Below are positions 12,001 through 24,000 of a DNA stretch of 34,209 bases, piece by piece (position 1 is the first letter of the stretch; the number at the start of each line of letters is the position of its first letter). Under the pieces are notes generated by a model, which did not search any database, was not told the DNA's origin, and saw nothing but the letters and a program-made list of their open reading frames with translations. Position numbers and translations under genes: made by a program. Source of the DNA: Planctomycetaceae bacterium (GTDB taxonomy: Bacteria; Planctomycetota; Planctomycetia; Pirellulales; Pirellulaceae); NCBI GenBank assembly GCA_027487485.1, contig JAIYDN010000028.1:1-34209 (forward strand). Reading direction: 5' to 3'.

Positions 12001-15000
12001 AGCCGCCGATACTGCGGGTGCCGCGACCGATCAAACGGTGACGGTTACGGTGACTGACGTGAATGAAGCACCGAATGACATTACGCTCGGCGTGGCACCG
12101 AGCGGACTGACAACCGCAGGCAATGCCAGCTTGGTAAGCGGAACGACGTATCAGTTGACACCCGCAGCGAATGCCCAAGCCGGTGCGGTTTGGGGCGCAG
12201 TGAATCTCGCACAAGACGTGACAATCACGTCAAGAATGTACTTCGGTGCAAGCGATGCTGGCGCCGATGGAATGGCATTTGCGTTCCAGAATGTTGGTGC
12301 TACGAGCGTTGGCGGCGGAGCGACTGGATTTGGCGCCAATCTAACGGGGGCGTTTGGAATCTCCTTTGATACGTTTTTCAATAACCAGAACAATGAAATC
12401 AACTCCGATTTCTCTCAGTTTTTCAGACAAGGTGCCACGGCGGCCCAAGGCACCGCCTTCGACACCGCGAACGCTCATGACAATATCGAAGACGGGTTGT
12501 GGCACGATGTCGTGATCTCCTGGAATGCTTCGACTAAGACACTCAGTTACTCCGTCGATGGCCTTTCCATCGACTCGAAGACTTATGATGTCGTCGCCAC
12601 CGACTGGGGCGGGAACTCCAACGGTTGGTTCGGATTCGGAGCGGGCACAGGCGGCGCGACGAACCAACAGCAGGTTGAAATAATCTCAGTCCAGACCGGC
12701 AGTTTGACTTCCGTGGCTGAGAACTCGGCAGCGAACACCGTCGTTGGCCTTGCCGCAGCCGTCGATCCAGATCGTACGGGAACGGTGACTTATGCGTTGA
12801 CCGATAATGCTGGTGGCCGCTTTGCGATCAATAGCTCAACCGGACAAATCACGGTTGCGAATGGCTCCCGATTAGACGCCGAGTTCGCGACAAGCCATCA
12901 AATCACCGTTCGAGTCACCGACTCAGGTGGCCTAACATTCGACAAATCCCTTTCGTTAGTAGTTGCCAACGTCAATGAAAATCCAACCGATGTTCGCATT
13001 GGTTCTTCGAGTATTTCGATTAACAACGCAAGCTTCGAGCAGAATCCCCTCTCTGACGGCAGTTTTGCTCAAGGAACTCCCGGTTGGACGATGACTGGCA
13101 CCGGCGGCGACTTCAATCCATCAACAGCAACTTACACGAGCGGTAGTGGGACGAACGGCTCGAACGTGGCATACCTCAATAACGGCACCTCGATGTCGCA
13201 AACACTGGGAACGAACTTCTCCAGCAACAACAACTATCAGCTTCTCGTCGATATTGGCTCACAGTTGGAATTCGCCAACGATGCCGTCTTTACCGTTCGA
13301 CTCTACGCCGGCTCCACAGTGGTGGGAACCTACACGAACTCGGTTCCCGACAAGGGATCTTGGGGAACGGTCAACTTGGACGTAGCGGGAGCAAGCTTCA
13401 GCGCCAACAACGGACAAGCCCTAAAAATTGAATTTGCGAACGCTGGCGGAGTCAAGGTCAACCTGGATAATGTTCGCTTGACAGAGACAACTGCCACAAC
13501 ATCGATCGCTGAGAACTCCGTCAACGGCGCCGTTGTTACAACGGTGACAGGCCTTGATCGCGATGCAGGCAACACGCTGTCGTATAGCTTGACGAACGAC
13601 GCCGGTGGTCGCTTTGCCATCAATACTTCCACAGGTCAGATCACCGTGTCCAATGGAAGTTTGCTGAACTTCGAAGCCAGCACCAGCCACTCGGTGGTTG
13701 TGCGTGCAACCGACCAAGGTGGCTTGACCTTCGATCGCACGATGACGATTGCCGTCACGAATGTCAACGAAGCACCAACGGCCTTGACATTAACAGGTGC
13801 GACGACAGGGGCAGGATCTGCGGCTGTTTACAATGCAACGACAGATAGTTACTACACACGCGTCGCTACCGCCTTGACGTGGGAAGCTGCCATGGATAAC
13901 GCCCAGGCAAGTTTTCTCAATGGTGTGAGTGGAACGCTGGCGATCATTGATTCTGCAACGGAGCAGAACTACCTGTTCTCCTTGAGCACAATCGATAACT
14001 GGATCGGTGCGTCGGACAAAAACGCTGATGGCGTTTGGCGATGGTACAATGGTGACACTGCTGGATCGCAATTTTGGAGCGGAGGGACAACGGGTACTGC
14101 CGTCAATGGGATGTACGCAAACTGGACAAGTGCAGGAGAGCCCAATGGCGGTACTGGTGAGAACTACGCTCACATTCGAACGACCGCAACCTGGAATGAC
14201 TGGACCTCCAGTGCAGCGTTGGGCTCCTGGGTGGAATGGACGGGAACGGCGTTTCGAGCCGCAGCAGGAGTGGCTGGCAGCGTGATGGAAAATGCCACGG
14301 CGGGCACCGTCGTGGGAAGTTTGGCTGCGAGCGATGCCGATGCGGGTGAAACGTACGCTTATTCCATCGTCGGTGGCAGCTCACTATTCGAAGTCGTCGG
14401 TAGCGAACTGCGAGTCAAATCGGGGGCAACGTTCAATTTCGAGTCGGCCCAACAACATGCTTTGACCATTCGCGTCACCGACTCGGGCTCCAACACTCGC
14501 GATCAAGCGATCACGGTGAACGTCGTCAACGTCAACGAAGCTCCGACAAACACGGGTGTGATCGGCGCGACGAATCTCATCAGCAACGGTTCGTTCGAGA
14601 CGGATACTACCGGCTGGACCCTATCTGGTTCAATTGCACGATTTAGTGGTCAAGGTTCAACGGCGGGGTCTTTTGGCTTGGGCCTGACTTCAGGAAATGG
14701 GACACCAGATGGAGTGGCCAGCACAACCATGGCCACAACCGTCGGACAAACCTATACCGTTACCTTCGATATGGGAGCGTTTGCGATCAGCGGCGGTATC
14801 AATTCCGCTCAAACGATGAATTTCCAAGTGCAAGGTGCGTCCACACTCATCAATGAAAACATTGTGGATGCAGGTGCGGCCACCAACACATTTAACGGCT
14901 ATCGGTACACGTTTGTCGCGGATAGCACGACAACCACGATTCGATTTGCGGACGTTTCGAGCAACTCGACAAGCGTCGACATGATGATCGACAATGTCCA

Positions 15001-18000
15001 AGCGTACTTAGTGACAACCACCAATCCAACGACGTCGATCGCCGAGAACAGTGCCAATGGTGCGGTGGTCGGTCAAGTCGCCTCGCTTGAGCCCGATGCC
15101 TTCAGCGTCCTCACCTATTCGCTTTCCGATAACGCTGGGGGACGCTTCGCGATCAACGCCACGACCGGTCAAATCACCGTCGCAAACGGTTCATTGCTCA
15201 ATCTCGAATCCGCCGCATCGCATACAATCACTGTACGCACGACCGACCAAGGTGGCCTGACGTTTGACAAGACGGTCACCATCAATTTGACCAATGTCAA
15301 CGAAGCCCCAACCGATATTGCCGTGGTCGGTTCGACGAATTTAGTCACGAATGGCTCGTTTGAAACGGGGACTGTACAGGGTGTACCGCCAGGTTGGACC
15401 ATGACGGGCCCCGGGGGAATCGAGACAGGCAACATTGCCAGGGCGACAGATGGGAACAATTACTTAGCCTTAGGCGGTTGGTCGAGCTCGAGTGGAGCGG
15501 TGCTAAGCCAGTCGATCACAACGGTTATAGGTACGACTTACACGTTGATCTTCGACGCTGGGTCAGTGGGGCCAGCCACGGTTCCGCAAGTATTAAATGT
15601 TCAGGCGCTCAACGGTGCAACGGCACTATTGAATCAGACCATTACGGACACAACGACACCAGGGGATTGGAACACGCGCGGCGCGCAGCGATACATCATG
15701 TCGTTTACCGCGACGGGTACGTCAACTACGCTTCAGTTCACTCATAGCTCCGGCGCAAGCACTGGTAATGATCTGGACCTGGACAACGTCCAAGTCTACG
15801 CCAATACCAATCCAACCATCGCTGAGAACTCGTCCAATGGCACCACTGTGGCCACCGTCACGGGCAGCGATCTCGACCATATGCCGACGCTCAGCTACAG
15901 CTTGACCGATACGGCAGGAGGTCGTTTCGCGATCGGTTCGTCGACCGGCGTGATTACGGTTGCTAACAGTAGCTTGCTCAATTTCGAAACCAACACAAGC
16001 CACACGGTCGTCGTGCGAGCCACGGACACGGGAGGTCTGACGTTTGATCGCACGTTGACCATCAGCGTGACCAATGTCAACGAAGCACCGACCGCCTTGA
16101 CATTGACGGGTGCAACGACAGGTGCGGGTGCTTCTGCGGTGTATAACGCAACGCTCGATAGTTACTATACTCTGGTAACTACACAACTAGGGTGGGAAGC
16201 GGCAATGGACAATGCACAAGCCAGCTTTCTAGGCGGTGTGTCGGGAACACTTATCAACATCAACTCGGCTGCGGAACAGAGCCATGCGACCAGCCTGACA
16301 ACCTGGGGCAACATTGGAGCCAGCGACCTGCTGCAAGAGGGAGTATGGCGCTGGTACAACGGCGACACCCCAACGGTTCAGTTCTGGAGCGGAGCAGGTG
16401 GCGGTAGTGCTGTCGGTGGACTTTATCAGAGCTGGAATGCGGGAGAACCGAACAATGGAGGGGGGACAGAAGATTACGCGGGGCTAGCCGGTAGCGGCCT
16501 TTGGAACGATGGGGCAGCGCCAGGTGCTGCACCATCGATTATCGAATGGACCGGCGCCGCTTTCCGGGCTGCTGCTGGCGTAGCTGGTAGCGTGATGGAA
16601 AACGCAGCGGCAGGAACTGTCGTTGGCACTTTAGCCGCAGCCGATGCCGATGCGGGTGAAACGTACACCTACTCCATCGTCGGTGGAAGCTCATTATTCG
16701 AAGTAGTCGGTAGCGAACTGCGAGTCAAATCGGGAGCAACGTTCAATTTCGAGTCGGCCCAACAACATGCTTTGAGCATTCGCGTCACCGACTCAGGCAA
16801 CAACACTCGCGATCAAGCCATCACGGTGAATGTTGTGAACGTCAACGAAGCGTCTGTCGACACGGGCGTGATTGGCGCGACGAATCTCATCAGCAATGGA
16901 TCGTTTGAGACCAATACGACGGGTTGGACGCTCACGGGCAATGTAGTACGAGGAGGTGGCATAGGAGCAACCGCCGGCAGTAACAGCTTGGTGTACAGCG
17001 GTGGGGACTCTGCGAACACTGGAGTCGCAAGTTCCACTCTAACGACTGTGATCGGACAGGCATACACTGTGACGTTTGATATGGGAGCCTATTCAGCTTC
17101 CGCGTGGCCTCAGCAGCTCGGTTTCCAAGTACAAGGGGCCACAACGCTGGTGAATGAATCACTTGTTGATGCCGGCAGCAATCCGACTACATTCAACTCC
17201 TACCGATATACCTTCGTCGCAGACAGCACTTCGACGATGCTTAGGTTTTCAGACCAGTCTAGCATGACTGGTGGCGTTGATATGGCGTTGGACAATATCC
17301 AGATGTACGCCGTAACGACATCGAGTCCGACTATGTCGGTAGCAGAGAACAGTGCCAATAGCACGGTGGTTGGTCAAGTCACCTCGACCGATCCGGATGC
17401 GTATGGTGTGCTTTCCTATTCGCTCTTAGATACCGCCGGTGGACGCTTTGCGATCAACGCCACGACGGGACAAATCACCGTCGACAACGGCTCATTGCTC
17501 AATCTCGAATCTGCCGCTTCGCATACGGTTACCGTTCGCACGACCGACCAAGGTGGCCTGACCTTTGATAAGACGGTCACGATCAATTTAACCAACGTCA
17601 ACGAAGCGCCGACCGATATCGGTTTCGGCACTCAATTTGTGGGAGATGCGAGCACAGTTGTCTCGGCCAATGCCACCGTGGCTGCAGCGAACAATTTCAC
17701 CCTCGAGATCAAAGCCACTCCGCGAGAAACGATCACCTTGCCAGCACAATCGAATTCTGGAATCAACGCGGGTACCAACGGCGGAATGGCGGTCATGGCC
17801 GATCAGGGGGATGGTGCTTGGGGAACCACCGGAGCCTCAACCCGAAGCATTGGGCTCGCCGTTGGAACCAATGGAGTTGTGGTATATCAACATTCAAGTT
17901 CGAACTTTTCGTCCTTGCTTACCTACTCAGGGACGATTCAGCCAGACTCGGACATCGCTGTCGTCTTCGTTAACAAAACACCGACCCTTTTTGTAAACGG

Positions 18001-21000
18001 TGTACAAGTCGCGACTGGCATCCAAAGCGATGGAACCACGGTGCGCGCTTCGATCGGGAATACTGGTAGCTCAGGTATCGGTGGTGGCGCAGCTGTTGGC
18101 GGCCGTTACTTCAACGGTACGCTATCCGACTATCGCATTTGGAACTCGGCCCTTGACTCCACTACCATTAATGCAAACCGTACGACGGCCATTGCCACGG
18201 GGACTTCGGGATTGCTGGCCAACATGCTCGTCAGCTCGGTCGTTGAGAACGCCAGCAATGGAACGGTCGTAGGGCGGGCCCGTGGATACGATCCTGATGC
18301 TGGTGCAACGTTTGGTTATGCGCTTACGAGCGACGCCGGTGGCCGATTCGCGATCAACAACACAACCGGCGAAATAACTGTCAACAACGGTAGCTTGCTC
18401 GACTTTGAGACCGCGACCAACCACACCGTCACCGTCCGAGCGACCGACCAAGCGGGACTCACTTACGACGAAAACGTAACGATTCGCCTGCGCAACGTCA
18501 ACGAAGGCCCAACGGCCTTGACGCTGACGGGAGCAACGACTGGTGCGGGATCGTCGGCGACTTACAATGCTTCGACCGACAGCTACTACTCGTACGTGTC
18601 GACTGGGATGACTTGGGAAGCTGCGATGGACAATGCCCAGTCGAGCTTGTTGGGTGGCGTTTCGGGTACGCTGGTCAACATCAACACATCGACCGAGCAA
18701 ACTTATCTCGCGGGGCTAGGTGCGAACTCTTGGATCGGCGCCAGCGACAAACTGCAGGAAGGCGTGTGGCGATGGTACAACGGCGATACTCCAAATGCTC
18801 AGTTCTGGAGTGGCGGCCCATCGGGCAGCAGCGTTGGCGGACTCTATGCGAATTGGACTTCGGGTCAGCCCGACAATGCATCCGGGATCGAGAACTACGC
18901 TCACATCTGGAATTCAGGTGCTTGGAATGATAATTTCTCGGGGACCATGAGCGCCTCAGTCGTCGAATGGACGGGCTCTGCGTATCGTGCAGCCGCAGGC
19001 GTCGCAGCCAGCGTGATGGAAAACGCCGCAGCCAATACAGTCGTCGGAACTTTGGCCGCCACCGACCCGGATTCGGGGGAAACGTTTACTTATACGCTAG
19101 TCGGTGGTGCGACGAGCAAGTTCCAAATCTCGGGCACACAACTACAAGTCAAGTCGGGTGCGACGTTCGACTTTGAAGCAACACCGGTCGAAACCTTAAC
19201 GGTCCGTGTGACTGATTCGAGCGGAAATACACGTGATCTGACCACGACGATTAACGTCGTGAACGTCAATGAAGCACCGGTAGATACGGGAGTCGTTGGC
19301 AGCACGAACATCGTAAGCAATGGCAGTTTTGAGACTGGCTCGACGGGAGCAGTGGCACCGACGGGTTGGACAAGAACTGGCGGAGGCGGCTTGTACAACT
19401 CTGCAGGTAGGGCCTCCAATGGATCACAGTACTACGCATTCAATGGCGGAACGGCCACAAGTACCGACGGCGTTCTGTTTCAGGACCTCACAACTGTTGC
19501 CGGACAGACTTACCAACTGTCGTTTGATTTCCAGTCCGCAGGTGTAAGCGTTGATCAACAAGGGCTAAGGGTTCAGGTGCTCGACGGCTCGACCTCTCTT
19601 AGAACAGAAACCATTTACGACACTACATCCTCAGGTACATGGACCTCCGCAGTCTATAACACCTACACATTCACATTCGTTGCATCAAGCACAACGACCA
19701 GATTACAGTTTTCTGACATCGCGTCCGGTAGTAATAATGATGGCGACCTGGACAACGTCGTGGTGCGAGCCATCACGACAACCAGCCCAACGATGTCGAT
19801 CGCTGAAAACAGTGCCAACAGCACCGTTGTCGGAACAATCAATACTCAGGACGTCGACAACGCAAGCGTCCTCGTCTACAGCCTGACCAACAACGCCGGT
19901 GGAGCCTATGCGATCAACAGCACCACAGGCGTAGTCACCGTCGCGAACAGTTCACTGCTCAACTTCGAATCGACACCGACAAGCACGATCGTCGTACGAA
20001 CGACCGATCAAGGCGGCTTGACGTTTGACAAGACGGTCACGATCAATCTGACCAACGTTAATGAAGGTCCCGTAGCGGTAACCGATACAGCAACGGCCAC
20101 TGAAGCAGGTGGCGTAAGCAATGGAACAGCGGGCACCAATCCGACGGGCAATGTCCTCACCAACGACACGGATGTCGACGCAGGCGATACGAAGACGGTC
20201 AGTGGTGTGGCAGCAGGAACAGTTGGCAGTGCATCGACCAACGTTGGCTCAGCAGTCACAGGAACCTTCGGAACGATTAACATCGCTGCTAATGGTGCTT
20301 ATACGTACACCGTTGACAATAGCAACGCGGCCGTACAAGCTTTGCGAACAACATCCAACACGCTGAACGATGTCTTCACCTACACGATGCGTGATACGGC
20401 TGGTTTGACCAGCACAACGCAGATCACGGTCACTATTCAAGGTGCCAACGATGCTCCGACGGTTTCGCAAGTCACCGGTGCGGTAGCCGCGTATGACTTC
20501 GAGAATGGCAGCGGCAATGCAACGTCGAGCGTTACCGACGGTCCATCGGCAACGGTAAGTGGGACAGTCGCATACAGCAATGTTACGGGGCCACTCGGGC
20601 AAACGACCAATGCCCTGGTATTCTCCGCCAATACCAATAGTGCGACTCCACAAGTTACGTTATCGAGCATTCCCAATATCGCGGCGACTGGACAGATTAC
20701 GGTTTCGTCGTGGGTTCGCTTTGATGCCTCTGGTTTTTGGCAAAGAGTTTTTGACTTCGGCAGTGGAAGTGGACTGGGCAATGACATTTTTATTGCACAG
20801 AACGGAACTTCCAATGACTTAACTTTTGGTACATGGTCAGGTGGCGCAAGCCGAACTCACATTACAGCGACCAATGCATTAGCAGGGAGAATCGGCACCA
20901 ATAGTTGGGTCCACGTAGCAGCGACACTCACATCGTCAGGTGCAATGGAGCTGTACGTCAACGGTTCGTTGGCTGTAACTGGAACGACGGTAGCGCCGAG

Positions 21001-24000
21001 CTTTGCGAACTGGAATCAAAACTACATCGGCTATTCGGCGCATGGTGCAGATGCAGCCCTTCGTGGTGCAATCGATGATTTCCATGTCTTCGATCGTGTT
21101 TTGACGGCAGGGGAAATCTCCACACTCGCATCGACGGCCACAACACCGTCGATCGTCAATAAAGCGATCAACGAGAATAGTGCGAACGGAACGGTTGTCT
21201 TCAAAGCAAGGGCGAGAGACGTCGATTCCGGGGATAGCTTGACATACTCGATTGTCTCTGGAAACACGAACAGCACTTTTAGTATCGACGGAGCAACCGG
21301 TCAGGTTACGGTGGCGAACTCGAGTTCGCTTAACTTCGAAACCCAAAGCACCTACACATTAGTTGTTCGTACCACGGATATCGCATTGGCGACAGTGGAC
21401 CAGACCGTGACCATCAATGTTGCCAATGTGAATGAAACGCCCACGGCGGTTGCAGACTCCGCCACTGCCGTCGAAGCTGGCGGAACAGCGAACGGAACAG
21501 CGGGTACAAACCCAACCGGTAACGTACTGACGAATGACACGGATATCGACACCGCGGATACTCGAACGGTAGCGGGTGTAGCCGCTGGTACGGTCGGATC
21601 CGCGTCGGCCAACGTTGGCAGCGCAGTGACAGGTACTTTCGGCTCGATCAACGTCGCGGCTAATGGTGCCTACACGTACACCGTCGATAACAGCAATGCT
21701 TCCGTACAAGCGTTGCGAACCACAGCGAACACGTTGACCGATGTCTTTACGTACACGATGCGTGATACGGCAGGTTTGACCAGCACGGCGCAAATCACCG
21801 TGACGATCCAAGGTGCCAATGATGCTCCGAGTGACCTGGCACTGGCGAACCCAAGCGGTACCAATCTGATCACCAACGGTAGCTTTGAAACGAACAATGG
21901 AGGATCCGGCGTTTTGGCAGGGGTCGCAGCAACAGTTGCTGGCTGGAGTCCCGTTGGAGGCGAAGGATTCGAGATCTGGAAGAACAACGGACCCTCCTCA
22001 AACGGTACAAGTCACTTAGAACTCGATGTTTTTGCCGGCAGTGCCACAGGCATTGCGCAGGATGTATCCACCACGAACGGTCAAACCTATGTGGTCAGCT
22101 TTGACTTTGCATGCCGCGGCGGAGGATCGGAGTCGGTCGAGGTTTACTGGCGTAACGAACGGATTGGAACCATCACGCAGTTGAGCACCGCATGGCGTAC
22201 TCACAGTTTCGTCGTGGTCGGTTCGGGGGGAGCGGATCAACTGCGGTTCATGGAAGTGGGCGCAGAGAGCAACGGAAACGGGTCGCATATCGACAATGTT
22301 CGCTTGATTGCCGAGAACAGTCCCGCTATTTCCGTCGCCGAAAATGCTGCCAATGGTACCGTCGTCGCTCTCGCAGGGGCTCGCGATGCGGATACTGTCG
22401 CCGTCGACACGCGAACCTACTCGCTCACCAACAACGCCAGTGGCCGATTCGCAATTGACTCGACGACCGGTATCATCACGGTGGCTGACGGCAGCCAATT
22501 AAACTTCGAAGCTGCCACTTCGCATACGATCACCGTTCGTGTTGCGGATGCATTGGGTCTGACCTACGACGAAAACTTCACGATCGCTGTCTCCAATGTC
22601 AACGAAGGACCGAGCGATCTCATTTTGTCCGGGACTACGACCGGTGCTGGTTCGAGTGCAGCCCTCAATGCGACGTATGGCAAGTACTATGCGGCGGTCA
22701 GCACGTTTGGAAACTGGGAAGCGGCCATGGATGCCGCTCAAGCTTCGTATTTGAACGGCGTGGCGGGGACACTCGTGACGTTCGGCTCTGCAGGGGAAGA
22801 AGCATTTGTGCGTTCACTGATGCCGAGCAACATGTTTTGGGTCGGCGGTTCGGATATGCTGGTGGAAGGTCAATGGACGTGGTATCAAGGTGACACGCCG
22901 ACGGCTCTCTTTCATCAAGGTGTCGCTGTTTCGGGAGTGTACTCAAATATCAATCTCAACAACTGGCTACACACCTTAGCCGGTGAAGACTACGGTCAGT
23001 ACGGATGGGCTGGAGGGAATGCTTTAAACGACTCGACAGGAATAGCCAACGACACCTACTATATCGTCCAGTGGGATAGCGCTGCTGTTAACGCCGCCAC
23101 GGCAGTCCAAACCGGTGGAACCGTCGCCACAGTCCAAGAAAACGCAGCGGCCAATACATTGGTCGGTAATCTCTCCCGCACTGACGTTGACGCGGGCGAT
23201 ACTGCGACTTACACCATCGTCGGTGGAACTGGCCAAGCGAAGTTCTCGATCGTGAGCGGAACCGAGCTGCGAGTCGCAACCGGTGCGACATTTAACTTTG
23301 AAGCGAGTCCGACCGAAACGGTTGCCATTCAGATCACCGACGGAGGTGGCAACACTCGCACTGAGACCTATACGATCACAGTCGGCAACGTCAACGAAGC
23401 ACCGGTCAATGCCGGGGTAGCATCTGGTTCGAACTTAGTCAGTAACTCGTCATTTGAAACCGATACAACGGGTTGGACGTTGACAGGCACGGTTGGGCTA
23501 AGCGCAGGCGCTGGTGCAAGCCACGGATCGCAATCCCTTAGATTTAGCGAAGGCAATTTTGCTAACGACGGCGTCGCGACGACCACCATTGCAACTGCGG
23601 TTGGCCAAGCTTATACGTTGACCTTCGACGCAGGTGCCTTTTCTGGTTTTAGTGGCCTGGCACAGGCCCTAAACGTTCAAATCCTGGGTAGCTCAACACT
23701 CAGCAATGAGACGATCTTCGATGTGGGCTCGAGTCCGAACACGTTCACAGCGTATCGACTGACATTCATCGCTGATAGCACGACGACGACGCTGCGTTTC
23801 GCCGACTCATCGACGATCACCAGCGGAGTTGACATGGTGCTAGACAATGTCCAAGTCCAAGCGGTCACCACCACCAGTCCATCGTTCACCATCGCCGAGA
23901 ACAGTGCCAACAATACAGTCGTTGGTACCGCGATCGGCTTCGATCCAGATGCGTACAGCAATGACGCCTTGCGATACTCGCTTGCCAACGATGCGGGTGG

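Larger units (their letters stand above)
10727..12073 (+). repeat. Super-module C, copy 1 (VCBS-LamG-cadherin)
   Basis: 449 residues. LamG follows the VCBS end through the same linker (TVSQVTGAVAAYDFENGSGN) as at 20459. Confidence 0.85.
13493..15310 (+). repeat. Super-module A, copy 1 (cadherin-CTLD-cadherin-jelly roll-cadherin)
   Basis: 606 residues. The same five-module order and the same module subtypes recur at 15809, 18230 and 22319. Confidence 0.85.
15809..17611 (+). repeat. Super-module A, copy 2
   Basis: 601 residues. Closest to copy 1; the post-CTLD cadherin is almost identical in DNA. Confidence 0.85.
18230..20071 (+). repeat. Super-module A, copy 3
   Basis: 614 residues. Carries the QPD-type CTLD. 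Confidence 0.85.
20072..21442 (+). repeat. Super-module C, copy 2
   Basis: 457 residues. Same modules and linker as 10727-12073. Confidence 0.85.
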
